64,000 bases of DNA from Harmothoe impar (taxonomy: Eukaryota > Annelida > Polychaeta > Phyllodocida > Polynoidae). Location: NCBI GenBank assembly GCA_947462335.1, contig OX381707.1:15653418-15717417 (forward strand), read 5' to 3'. Under the pieces are notes generated by a model. The model saw only the letters and a program-made list of their open reading frames with translations, was not told the DNA's origin and did not search any database. Made by a program: the position numbers and the translations under genes. Positions 23,661 through 34,569 of this stretch are shown piece by piece (within the stretch, counting starts at the first letter, position 1; each line of letters opens with the position of its first letter).

Positions 23661-23876
23661 ATGGCGGACCCTCTGGACATAGCTCCAGATTCCTATACGA
23701 GAACTTCCGTTTGGTGGTCAGATGAACATGTTATTCTATTGCCATCTGCAAATTACTTGGGGGCATGGGGCACCGAGCTACATAATACTAGTATACACTC
23801 ATTTCATCAGCCATTTCCACTAGGTGGCGTTACCATAGGAGAGGCTAAGATTCTGTCCCAGGGTGGGCATGTGTAA
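23661..23876 (+). other. 71-codon open frame, uncertain
   Basis: An ATGGCGGACCC start opens a frame beginning MADPLDIAPDSYTRTSVWW that ends in TAA. Start context and first codons look coding-like; later codons do not. It overlaps a CTCF-like core at 23817-23832 (CCACTAGGTGGCGTTA). I do not call a gene. Confidence 0.15.
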
Positions 23877-24641
23877 GGTCACCAGAATAGGGGTGGGGAC
23901 CTTGCTCAACCCCTAATCAACTATCTAAGGTTGTCTCATTATCATATACACAGTGTTAAGATAATGTCTTTAACAGCAGTTAGCAACCCCTGATAGAGGG
24001 ATTTAAGTGCTTTTTAATCATGCTGATGGTCATCTGTGGTATTTGGTGAGGTCCAGCATCCCTGTGATGAGCAATACCAGCCCTGGATAATGTGCTCTAA
24101 TGACATTTTAATGAGGCTGCTGTACTACCTTCTCCACCCCTCTATTTTCAACTAGTCTCCAGAAGACACTCATATTCATGGTGGTCTAAATCATATTTTG
24201 ATTGAACCTGTTTCATAAATATTTCTATGGTGGGTAAATACACTATCTCCCTGTACACCCCTGAGATTTCTAAGGGATGGGCCAATTCTTTCCATCAGAA
24301 AAGGGCACAGGCGTGAGAGGTGTATTCTTCCCTATAGTAAACCTATGGGGTCTTTAGGCTGGTTCACAGGGTACCCCTGGTAGCCACCTATCATGCCCAC
24401 CCTGACCTCCAGTGGAAACGCCTGATGAAACCATAAGACCCCCACCCCACCCCAACCCCCTCCGTACACCGCTCCCGTATCGGAACCTGTGACGCCCATC
24501 CCCGAATGCTGAACCCTTTATAAGCAGCATAAGGGTTTAATGCATTGTGCTATGTGACGTCATGATGCATTTATGATATAGAGGCAACCCTGCTGAGCCA
24601 GGGCTGCATTGATGCATCACCATACAGCCCTGGGGATTTTA

Positions 24642-25060
24642 GTGCCTCTACATGGGTACCCACTATTTTGACCATGTCGCCGTGTCGATTTTTAGCAGAG
24701 GGACTGTGCCATTGTGTCGATTTTTAGGTACCGTACCGTCGCGATAAAGCGCCTGGTCTTGAATAAGCGCCGGTCTTGAATAAGCGCCGGGGTGTAGGGG
24801 CTTCCAAATACTTCTTAAGCACTGAAATCGTGATCTTGAATAAGCGCCTGTCTTGTATAAGCGCCTGGGTAAGAGCCCCTTCAAATTGTAGAGCGCCCCA
24901 GCGCTTAATCGCGACGGTACGGTATATATAAGAACATAGAGAAAAATCCCTATGGGTCGATTTTTATCCCTAAATTTCCTGTGTCCGTCGATTTTTAAAT
25001 GGGCCTAAAAGGGCCGTGTCGCTGTGTCGCCCGTGTCGATCTTTACCCATGTAGAGGCAC
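24642..25060. mobile_element. MITE family G, copy 2, with nested TA-target MITE
   Basis: The termini GTGCCTCTACATGGGTA and TACCCATGTAGAGGCAC are inverted. The interior is collinear with 17795-18364 apart from the nested insert 24731-24922 at TTTTTAGG|TA. Confidence 0.75.
24731..24922. mobile_element. CCGTACCG-terminus MITE, nested
   Basis: CCGTACCGTCGCGATAAAGCG on the left is the inverse of GCGCTTAATCGCGACGGTACGG on the right, apart from small differences. Each side is flanked by TA. The interior repeats TTGAATAAGCGCC. Confidence 0.8.
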
Positions 25061-26000
25061 ATTTTACATGTAACCCCCGTGATTAAGACACTCTGCGGCC
25101 CGTACAGGGTTAAACCCTTGTAACACCCCCGCCCCCACCCGTCCGTTTGGAGTGTGCTGCTGTGGCCTATTCACCCCGTGACCTTTGGATTCTCGCCTTC
25201 TCCTGAGGAGAGTTCCCCAGTTTCATCTCGGGTCACGACCCTAGACTGACCTTTGGTTCAGACCAAGTGTTGTGTAAGTCTACTGCAACCCTCCCAGCCT
25301 CCCTCCCACCCCGCCCTTCTCCCCCCAGCCCCGGGGGCCACTCCATCAGATTTGGATACCATGTGTGAACACGAATCCGAGGGAAAGGGTCCATTTTTGG
25401 GCCCTTTAGGGCTGTTTTTAAGCAAATTTTGGGAGAAAGGGGTACATTTCCAGAGCTTTAAAGGGTAATTTTTCTTTTTTTTTCTTATAACATTTCTTAG
25501 TCACCCTTGAAAAGGTGATTTTTTTACAGGGTCATCCATAATTGGGGTGTATTTTTCAGGGTCATCTGTGATTTAGGTCTGTTTTCTTGCTAATTTTCCT
25601 TGTAAAGGGTATGAATTTTGAAAATTTCGCCCCTATAGTGACTATAGAAAAGATAGGGAGTGGCCCCCCGGGCAACCCAGCCTCCGCCTCTCGTCCCCTC
25701 TCATCCCCCGCCCCCATTCCATCTTACCCCCCCCCCCCCCCCAGTACCTTCAACCATGTAAATAGCTAGCAACCTGATTTTAGCTTATTTTGCCACCACC
25801 CCTTTATCAAAATCGTATCTGCCGACCATATCTTTTCAGACCATGTCAGCACATGAAACTGTATCCACTGCTTTTCCCCATTTAATTTGTCCTATACACG
25901 ACATACTCTAAACCCTTTAATGACCACAGAGTGCTTTAATCCATTATTCATTATATCATCTTGATGCAGGGATGCAGGCATACATGAGTGTTACTCCTTA

Positions 26001-26334
26001 GGGTGATCATTGTTTAACAACAGGGTGGGGGTGGTGGGTTTTCCGCGCGGAGCGTGCGAAATTTTTTACACCCCCCCCGTTTGAGGGGTCAAAATTTGTT
26101 ACCCCCCCCCCCCCCCCCCCCGCCTTAGGGCCGAAAATCGGCTCGCGCGCGGGCCCTTTGAAGCATAGTAACGCGCAGGCTTTTTGGCTCAAAACAGGTT
26201 AGATTATTTTGACCCCCCCCAAGAGGGGTCCACATTTTTTTGCCCCCTCCCCTGGTCAAGGGGTCCAAATCTTTTTGCCCCCCCCCCCCACCCAAACCCA
26301 CCACCCAAACCCCTGTTGTTAAAAACTGATAACG
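26001..26334. mobile_element. Harbinger-type MITE (family A, reverse core), eroded right end
   Basis: The left terminus GGGTGATCATTGTTTAACAA follows TTA. The right part CCCCTGTTGTTAAAAACTGAT is its imperfect inverse. The shared core appears on the opposite strand as CATAGTAACGCGCAGGCTTT. Confidence 0.7.
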
Positions 26335-26539
26335 CATCATGACAAACAAGGGAGTAAGACATGAAAGCAACACGCGACCCCTAATGTAAATGGTTAATTA
26401 CCTGACTTGTGAACCTTATAACCTTCAGTCTGCTGAGGTGACATGTATAACGGCGTGTGTGTGGGGGGGGGGGGGGGGGAGAGGGGGGGGGGGTCGCAGA
26501 GTTCAAGAGGACATGTTAGTATTGTTACGTATCGCCTAT

Positions 26540-26922
26540 GGCTGTGTCTCACGACCTTGGGCCAATGTTTTCGTCTCTGACCGGGTGCCAGCTCTGACCG
26601 GGTGCCAGCTCTGACCGGGTGCCAGCTCTGACCGGGTGCCAGCTCTGACCGGGTGCCAGCTCTGACCGGCCTGAATAAAATCGGGTTATTAAGGGCAGAT
26701 GGAGATAGAATTTGGCTGAAAAGGTTAATGGATGTTATAACTCTCTAAACTAGTCATTAGTTGTCCATTTTTATCATCATCTGCCCTAAATAACCCGTTT
26801 TTATTCAGGCCAGTCAGAGCTGGCACCCGGTCAGAGCTGGCACCCGGTCAAAGCTGGCACCCGGTCAGAGCTGGCACCCAGTCAGAGACAAAAACATTGG
26901 CCCAAGGTCGTGAGACACAGCC
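26540..26922. mobile_element. Foldback element with terminal tandem repeats
   Basis: The arms 26540-26700 and 26775-26922 are inverted copies. Each starts GGCTGTGTCTCACGACCTTG (right arm: complement) and contains five or so 17-bp units GACCGGGTGCCAGCTCT, then AATAAAAACGGGTTATT-like sequence and AGGGCAGATG. A short A+T-rich spacer separates the arms. This is the architecture of foldback (FB-like) transposons. Confidence 0.8.
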
Positions 26923-27173
26923 TTATGCTGCAGGAATTAAGGCTGCGAGGTATGTCGACACGAACACTCCTAGTGTCATCTTCTTGAACCAATTTGGAAT
27001 ACACTTCTAGTTCTATGGTACAATATGAAATGAATTTATGGGTATATATAAATATATAGTACATGCGTGTGGAATGTAGTAAGGAATCATGTTATACAAT
27101 TTGCTATCACATCACAGAACGTAGTATTGGAACCCTATATAGACGTCCGAAAATCAATACTTTCACAGAGAAA

Positions 27174-27425
27174 AGTAAAGGTGTCAACTGTCTCTCCTAC
27201 GTAGCTCTGGTAAAATAGAGAGTTAAACTGCTAATTAATGCTTATAACTATGAAGGTGACTTGAGTTGACTCTGTACTATCAGTGTCAACTTAACTTGAG
27301 TTGACTATGTACAGTGTCAACTCAAGTTGACCCTTTCTATAGGGAGAAGCAATATCAGGTTGACACTCTATTCTATACCAGAGCCACATGGGAGACACAG
27401 TTGGCTCCTTTTACTTTTCTCTGTG
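27174..27425. mobile_element. MITE family D, copy 2
   Basis: CACAGAGAAAAGTAAAGGTG at the left mirrors CCTTTTACTTTTCTCTGTG at the right. Repeated AACTTGAGTTGACT motifs lie inside. It matches 5018-5225. Confidence 0.75.
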
Positions 27426-28068
27426 AACTGGTTAATTGGCACCATTGGCACATGCACGATTGCTGCAACTTGCCTGTCCGACCAGTGGACACCCACGAGT
27501 GGGGCTGCAGAGGGGTCCCCCCCTGAGGTCGGAAAGTCGCCGAAATTAAGGGGCCCAGGTCACAAAGTCGCTTTTTTGGAACCTTTAACCTATTGTCTAT
27601 TTTGTCCAAAGGTCGCAAGGTCACTTTTATTATTGCCTTAGGTCGAAAGTCGCCTCCAAAACGGCCCAGGTCGCCAGGTCGCTTTTGACCCATCTGCACC
27701 CACACGAGTAGACGCCCCACGGCTTTGGTCGGTAGGTCAAACCCACCAGGAATAAAACCAGCTTTTACAACCAATAAAAGATGAGAGATGAAAGATCCGG
27801 TTCTATATCCAGATATAAAAGGAGAAACTGCTCATTGTCGTTTGGCAGACTTAGAGGGTAGGGTAAGGATGAGGGTGTGATTGGCGAGTGGTGGGTGGTA
27901 GGGGGTGGGAGGGAGGCTTGCACTATTTGTACTGGAGAATAGAATTTCACTCTCCTCTCCTCCCCTCTCTTCCACACCTACTTCTCTAAGGACGGCATGA
28001 TACCTTAATGGATCATATATATGTCCTTGGTCGTCGTGATGCATAAATACAACCCTAGCGAGGGTTGG

Positions 28069-28127
28069 CATGATGCACCGATGCAGCGCTGGCGAGTTAC
28101 TCGCCGGGGCTGCATTGGAGCATCATG
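28069..28127. repeat. Dispersed palindrome P
   Basis: Two 29-base arms meet at GGCGAGT-T-ACTCGCC and end in CATGATGC / GCATCATG, with four mismatches between arms. It is the same family as 29602-29660. Confidence 0.7.
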
Positions 28128-28784
28128 ATGACAAATGTAATCTTTTAGTGGCATGCGTCCTTAAAGGGCTAACCCCCCCCCTCACACCCACACACCCCAT
28201 GCCGCCACACTGTCTTTATTGCTCCACCTCCCACCAAAGTTCACTTTGAGGACGGTTCTATTTTTAGCCGCACAGAGGAGAGGCTTTTCATTAGTGGTGA
28301 TTTACACGTGATTAAACGAGGTTTGAATGATTTGCTCATACCAGCTGGTATATGCATCCCCACGCCCCCATCCCGCAGTCTCACATAAAACGTCAACAAA
28401 AAACACACTCTACGGCCACATATAAAACTACAAAAGATAATTGAGAATTGACTTTTTTGACTTTTTTGACATTTTTGTCAGGCACGAATGACAACTTTTA
28501 TATAATCTTTTATGTATCTAATTTAAAGCCCACCCACCGTAACAATTTGACACAAATCCCGTACAGATCACAAAGGTGCATAAAGGGTAAAAACATGAAA
28601 ATTTCTTCAAAATTGCATAAAAAACGTAGGGTCGGCCCTGTTTTGATATAGGGTCGGTCGGGTGACCTGAAACAAACTTTTTTTTTGGCCTCAGCCTGTT
28701 GATGCATTCATGCAGCATTGGCGAGTTGCTTACCAGGGCTACTACACATCCATGCACCAAGCAGCAAAGGGCATACTGCATTAA

Positions 28785-29038
28785 GGGAGTGGTCATTTTT
28801 TAACAACAGGGGTCGAAATTTCTCTGGTCCCCCCCTCAGGCAAGTTGAAATTGAGCGCGGCCGACCCCTTTCAGCTATAGTAACGCGCGGGCTTTTTCGC
28901 TTAAAAGGGGTGCAATTTTTTTTGTGCCCCCCTCAAGAGGGGTGCAAATTTTTTTGGTCCCCCCCCCTTCAAGGGGTCCAAATTTTTTTGGTCCCCCACC
29001 AAATCCACCAACACCCCTGTTAAAAAATTACCACTCCC
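28785..29038. mobile_element. Harbinger-type MITE (family A)
   Basis: GGGAGTGGTCATTTTTTAAC and its inverse at the right are flanked by TAA (28782-28784, 29039-29041). The core reads CTATAGTAACGCGCGGGCTT. Confidence 0.8.
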
Positions 29039-29193
29039 TAAGCAACCATACCCGAAACGTCGATCAACTACTATTGATATTACTCATATCAACTAACATT
29101 CTCGACATTGCTGTATCAACTTTGATTGTTCTAATAAACCAACCATTGATATTAATTGGACCGCATCTGGTTTTGTACGAAATATAGTTCTTA

Positions 29194-29519
29194 GGGAGTG
29201 TTCATTTATTATTTACAGGGGGGGGGGGGTGGTGGGTTTGGGGGGGGGGGCGTAAAAATTTCCGACCCCTTCTGAGGGGGGGCGTAAAAAATTCTGACCC
29301 CTCTTGAGGGGGGGGCGTAAAAATTTAAGCCCCTTTTTAGCCAAAAAGCCCGCGCGTTACTATAGTTCAAAGGGGGGGGGGGCGAAAAATTTTCGGCACC
29401 TTCGGCGAGGGGGGCGCAAAACATTACACACGCCCTCGAAGGGGGGGCGTAAAAATTTTTCGCCCCTCCGCGCGAAATCTCACCACCCCCCCCCCTGTAA
29501 TTAATAAATGAACACTCCC
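29194..29519. mobile_element. Harbinger-type MITE (family A2)
   Basis: It is nearly identical in layout to 17881-18202. Inverted termini start GGGAGTGTTCATTTATTATT, with TTA on each side (29191-29193, 29520-29522). Confidence 0.85.
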
Positions 29520-29601
29520 TTAGTATACTGCATTAAAACATGCTGCGGCCCTTAACCCTTTAGTCTAAGGACGCATGACGCTAAAAGATAACATTTATCA
29601 T

Positions 29602-29660
29602 CATGATGCACCAATGCAGCCCCGGCGAGTAACTCGCCGGTGCTACATTGGTGCATCATG
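29602..29660. repeat. Dispersed palindrome P, best copy
   Basis: Two 29-base arms with only two mismatches run from CATGATGCACCAATG to CATTGGTGCATCATG, meeting at GGCGAGT-A-ACTCGCC. Further copies lie near 17155, 24559, 28069, 28699 and 30036, usually near AAGGGTTAA. Confidence 0.8.
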
Positions 29661-29702
29661 CCGACCCTTCGGGAGTGTTTCAACCCCGTAGGGTCGGCAT
29701 TA

Positions 29703-30031
29703 CCGTATTTCCCTGTTTATAAGCCAAAAGGGCACTAGGTTCAATATAAGCCGGGGCCCGATTATAAGCCAGGGGAAGGAATAAAAAAACACCAGGTTGC
29801 ACTTATCTGGTCATAACTTTGCAACTTATTGGAGTATTCACATAATTCTTGCGGTTTTACAATTCACAGTTAAATTCATAAACTATAGACATATTTTCTT
29901 ATTCAGAAAATATGACAGGATGTCAAAGAAATTCCCTATGCAAAATATCATAAGCCAGCCCCGTTTATAAGCCGGGTCAATATACCACTTGAAATCAATA
30001 CAAGCCTGGGCTTATAAATGGGAATATACGG
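29703..30031. mobile_element. MITE with CCGTATTTCCC termini, TA target
   Basis: The left end CCGTATTTCCCTGTTTATAA mirrors the right end TTATAAATGGGAATATACGG. TA flanks each side. Inside, repeated TATAAGCC motifs occur. Confidence 0.75.
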
Positions 30032-30840
30032 TATGTTTGAATGCAACACTGACGAGTTACTGTCGAGAGCTGGATTCAACCATCATGCTGACCAAAGGCA
30101 TGATGCAGCAGCATTAAGGTATCGTGCCGTCCATAAAGGGTTAAAGGGTTACCAGAGCAGGGAGAGTGCCATCCCCTTATCTCTACCCAAGGTCTCTACC
30201 CAAGGTCATGACCCGCTGACCTCCAAGCCGAGGTCAGGCGTTCTGAGTGTGACGTCACTGATTGACCAAACCTCCACAAAACGCAAACGGCAATAAGCGC
30301 GGCAGGGGGCATGCCTCTACATACGGGCTCTTTGATTCCATCCAGGTTGACCTGGTCTGCGCTCAAAGGTCAAAGGCCAAGAAGGGGAACGTTCACAAAT
30401 GACGTCACCTGTGACATAATTACAAACCTTTCTACAAAATTCTCTTCATTGGGCCACTCAAAAAAAAGTTGTTTATAAATCATCACCAGGCACTATAAGA
30501 TATCACAAGGGCGTTTTCTCCTTTAAAAACACTTTTTATTTTCTAGGGACTTTCGGTAGGGAAAATATTGTGTTGTCACGCATAAAGTTTACGTTTTAGT
30601 AGTTTATTGGTTTTTAAATGTCGTGAAAAGGCAAGTTATTTCTAGCTCATTGCACTTCCAAATGTCAGAGCATTAATTTCAAACCAAATACATGTATGTA
30701 TATATAAATAAACACAGCCTTTGATGAAGACATATGATAAGAGGAATTCCCAGAATATGGATGAGACAAATAAAAATATTGAGTCAGCAGCAATCCACAT
30801 CTGACAGTGTGTGGGCTACCTACACTGTACAACATGTTTA

Positions 30841-31100
30841 GGAAGTGATAATTTTTAACACCGGGAAGGGGGGGTGGATTTCCGCGTCGAGCGTGCAAAA
30901 TCTTTTTCAACCCCCCGGTCAACGGGTCAAATTTTTTTACAGTGCCCCCCTAGGGGTCTAAAATCGGTGTGCGTGCGGGCCCTTTGAAGTATAGTAACGT
31001 GCTGGCTTTTTGGCCCAAAACAGGTTAAAAAAATTTGACCCCCCCCAAAAAAGAGGTCCAAATTTTTTACACTCCTCCCGGGTCAAAGGGTCCAAAAATT
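30841..31100. mobile_element. Truncated family A MITE
   Basis: It begins GGAAGTGATAATTTTTAACA after TTA and contains the reverse core AGTATAGTAACGTGCTGG and C runs. The right terminus is missing. Confidence 0.6.
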
Positions 31101-31260
31101 ATTCAAAAAAAAGAATGAGAAAAAAAAATCTGCCCAAAACAAGACCTCTATTACGCCGCCGTGATGAGCAAAGTTCTAGTGTTTTTATTTGGTAGTCGTA
31201 GGGTGCACTTTGCTCCGTAACAAGGCTTTAATTTAACAATTGATGTCATGTTCCCACCCC

Positions 31261-31675
31261 GGAGGGAGGGGGGGCACTCACTCTATGACAGTTCCCGCTG
31301 ACTGCCAAACTACATCCCGCTTAAAAACAAAGGCCGCCAAACCACCGCCCCTCATAAATACAAAGGACCGCCCCATGATTCCTCACATGCAAATCACCGC
31401 CCCTGTTATGTCAGGTACTACTGTAACAATACCTGTATTTCTTGATGAAAACAGTGCAGTAGATATGGATAATAATTGTTTTCTTTACATTCTATCATAT
31501 ATATGAATGAGATCCAATGACTGGCCCTTCCTCGAGATCTAGAGATACCACCCCCTATTTTTGAGGGTATGAAGAGTCACCGCCCCCTGAATTTTAGATC
31601 CACCGCTACCGCTTCTGTGGGGCATTTGGAGGTGGTTAGTCATTTTCGTATCTGAGTGCCCCCCCCCCGCCCCCG
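31261..31675. repeat. Inverted-repeat element with CCGCCCC motifs
   Basis: GGAGGGAGGGGGGGCACTC at the left mirrors GAGTGCCCCCCCC at the right. The inside carries many ACCGCCCC motifs. The termini are low in complexity, so the exact limits are uncertain. Confidence 0.5.
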
Positions 31676-31774
31676 GGCGGCTCCCACATGGTTACTTTAG
31701 AAATGATGTTAGATGTTTTGACCCCAGGATATTTCATGTAGATCCAACGCATTTTTGAGAATAAGTTTACCGGC

Positions 31775-31946
31775 TACACAGCCAAAAATAATTTTCTCAT
31801 TTTAAGAAAATAAGATAAATAAACTCACTTGGCGGACACATGACTAGTTTTAAGAAAAATAAAATTTTCTTCAATTGTCAATTGTCCGCCAGGCGAGTTT
31901 ATTTATCTTATTTACTTGAAATGAGAAAATTATTTTTGGCTGTGTA
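31775..31946. mobile_element. MITE with 60-bp inverted repeats, TA target (Tc1/mariner-like)
   Basis: TACACAGCCAAAAATAATTT and its inverse at the right extend about 60 bp into the element, up to TTGGCGGAC / GTCCGCCAG. The outermost TA is compatible with a TA target duplication. Confidence 0.8.
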
Positions 31947-32053
31947 CTGTCAGCCTGCAGGGAGGATATGTTACCATATACAGGAAGCGCATGTAGCAGG
32001 GGCGGCTGTGAAAAGAGAAGGAAGCAAGGGAGGGCAAACTGTATAAATATGAT

Positions 32054-32096
32054 GTGCTAATCACAAATCAAATAATATTTGATTTGTGATTAGCAC
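32054..32096. repeat. Perfect 20-bp hairpin
   Basis: GTGCTAATCACAAATCAAAT pairs perfectly with 32077-32096 across a 3-base loop. Confidence 0.85.
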
Positions 32097-32922
32097 TTTA
32101 TACAAAAATAAACATTTATTTGATCAAATTTCAATAATCAACATGCAGACAGAAATGTTCGATCGAATCTATGTTGTTGCGCACATGTGGCCGGTCAGAA
32201 ATACAATGTCTATAAAAAATAGATCTTTTCAATCAACAAGTTTAGTGGCTCTATTTTGGTCTATCCTGGTCTGCCCTATGCATGCGCAGCTATCTGACCT
32301 GAACTGAACTTCAGTTGACCTCTTGGCCACAGCAGGGCCTGGCGCTTCTGTACAATTCTGCCGCTCCCTTGTAAAAATAAACACCGTTAAACTTCAAAGA
32401 GAAACTACAGATAAACGCCACGTTTCCTGCATGTAAAGTGTTTGATTGGACATCTGCTGTGTCTATATTAAAAGGGAATTGGAGGAAGAGATTGTAGAAA
32501 TAACAAAACTAATACTGTTTGTGGTGCATCGTTTCTGCTATAATTAGGCCACTCAAAATAAAAAATCTGGTTTCTCATCACCAAGCACTGAAAAATATTT
32601 ATTGAAGCATTTATTGATTTACAGAAGTTGGAAATGTAAGTTATTCTTAGCCCACTGTACAAGATAGGCAAGCAGCCAATGTTTTTATTCCAAATAATGC
32701 ACGTCGATATTACAGTATTATTTTGGTTAATGTAGAGCCTGGAGGTTTTAATGGTGGGTTATGGCAGGCGGTGACGTGTATAGTTGGGAGGTGTGCAGCA
32801 CTGAGCTCATGTTCTGAGTATTGTGACATTCTGGCGACAGTACTGCCATCAGGTGGGTGTGCAGGGAACTATAACGGTATTATCCTACACACATGGTCTA
32901 CAATGTCCACATATATATATAA

Positions 32923-33146
32923 GGGAGTGCTCATTTATTACCCCCACCCCCCACCCAAAAATCGGCACGCGCGGGCCCTTTGAGGCATAGTAACGCGCAG
33001 GCTTTTTGGCTCAAAACAGGTTAAATTTTTTGCCCCCCCAAGAGGGATCCAAATTCTTTTCACCCCCCCTTTCCAGTCAAGGGGTCCAAATTTGTTTCCC
33101 CCCCCCCCCTCAAACCCACTACCCACACACATAAATGATCACTCCC
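32923..33146. mobile_element. Harbinger-type MITE (family A)
   Basis: GGGAGTGCTCATTTATTACC and the inverse TAAATGATCACTCCC are flanked by TAA (32920-32922, 33147-33149). It has the reverse core CATAGTAACGCGCAGGC and C runs. Confidence 0.75.
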
Positions 33147-33864
33147 TAAACTGTGGCTCTTGAGGGGGAGGAGGTCCCCATGTTTCATGTCAAACTCAAG
33201 AAATATATCCATGTCACCTGTCACTTGAATACCTGTTACCTGTCCCATGTCGCCTCTAAGAACCTGTAATGTCCCATGTCAAATTGAAAAAATACCTTTT
33301 TCTTAAAATATATTTTTCGTCATGTCACTATAAGCTCTATGTGGCATCTCTAGTTTCTGTTCGCTGGTTCAAGAAATTGCCATGTTGATATGTCGAATCT
33401 ATAGTGGTCCATACCCATTGCACTGCCCATCGATGAGCATTATTGGGAATAAAAACATTGGTTGCTCACCTATCTTGTAACGTTCCTGGGCCAGGGGTAC
33501 ATAACATATTTTCTTTTACAAATGCACCCCCTCTCCCACCATCAATGATAGGACATAACCCGCCTCGTTTTATGCACCTCTTTACATCTTCTTTGTAGTC
33601 TAAATATTATCAATAGTGAATAAAACCTTATGATATATTTCCTTTTGATCCCCAACGGACTACCTTGAATTATACATGTTACTGTTTGCCTGATGAAAAC
33701 TTCACATAGAATAAACTAACATATGTAACTACATGGCACACATAGACATTACCAGACAGAGGTTTAAGTGATTACTATAGTATATTTACTCTGAAATAAA
33801 TATAAATGTGACAAGGAAATGTTGCCACACTGAATTTTAGATACGTATGCAATATACGGGGATC
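33147..33864. other. Stretch without recognisable gene
   Basis: CATGTCACCTGTCACTTG-like short repeats occur at 33180-33280. No exon was found. Confidence 0.4.
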
Positions 33865-34302
33865 TACACTGATATTCCTAGGCTCCCTATACAACCAATC
33901 TCTCAGTCACTAGTATATAACCTAGTTAGTCATTTGTTGGCTCCCTTTACGACCAACCTAGGTAAGTTATTATTGTCAGGTTGGTCAGTACTGACCAACC
34001 CACCTTAGTCTTTTAATTTCCAGGAGGAGCCACTGAGTGGTCATCAAAGTATCTTACAGGTGGAACCAACTAGTGGTATACAAATACAACACACCAATGA
34101 TGAACCTAGGTTATCCACTACACACTCAGAAGAGTCAGCATCATTGTCGCTAAAACCACTCTCACCTGAAAGTCAGGCAGTGTCTAAGTGTATACTGCCT
34201 GACCCCTCATTTTTGAATATAACTTTGCCATTTTGACTAACACACATATGATGAACCTAGGATAGTCTGTACTGACTAACCCTTTCAACTGATGGATTTT
34301 CA
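33865..34302. repeat. Dispersed repeat R1, copy 2
   Basis: It is collinear with 1767-2150, plus an inserted segment around 34130-34200 (CACTCTCACCTGAAAGTCAG). Confidence 0.7.
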
Positions 34303-34467
34303 GTGTATGGGATGTCGCCCCTTGAAGTGGGCAGCAGAAAGCAATTTTGTGCTTTTCCACCCCGCTCCCGTTAAAGATGAGTACTCAATTATAGTTCAGT
34401 CAGCTGTCACTATGTTGACACATGGCGCCCTATCAAATAACATCTCCATCCTCTGCTTCCCTATGTG

Positions 34468-34485
34468 TACAGCAGGGGGCAGCAG
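34468..34485 (+). promoter_or_regulatory. CTCF-like core motif
   Basis: TACAGCAGGGGGCAGCAG matches the CTCF core NCANCAGGGGGCNG. It lies next to a 20-bp hairpin (34509-34566) and 2.8 kb before the large gene. No binding evidence. Confidence 0.35.
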
Positions 34486-34508
34486 TGTACTACTGCTGTA
34501 GGGGTTCC

Positions 34509-34566
34509 TACGGGAAAACATTTACTGCAACACCTCTTCTTGTGTCGCAGTAAATGTTTTCCCGTA
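34509..34566. repeat. Perfect 20-bp inverted repeat (hairpin)
   Basis: TACGGGAAAACATTTACTGC pairs perfectly with 34547-34566. The 18-base loop also has short complementarity (ACAC / GTGT). Function unknown. Confidence 0.8.
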
Positions 34567-34569
34567 TTA

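Noticed and set aside
17155..30090. A CRISPR-like array from the repeated palindromes
   Set aside because: Copies are kilobases apart without regular spacers, and the DNA is animal.
34292..34501. 69-codon plus-strand frame
   Set aside because: It begins inside dispersed repeat R1, and no splice or codon evidence supports a gene.
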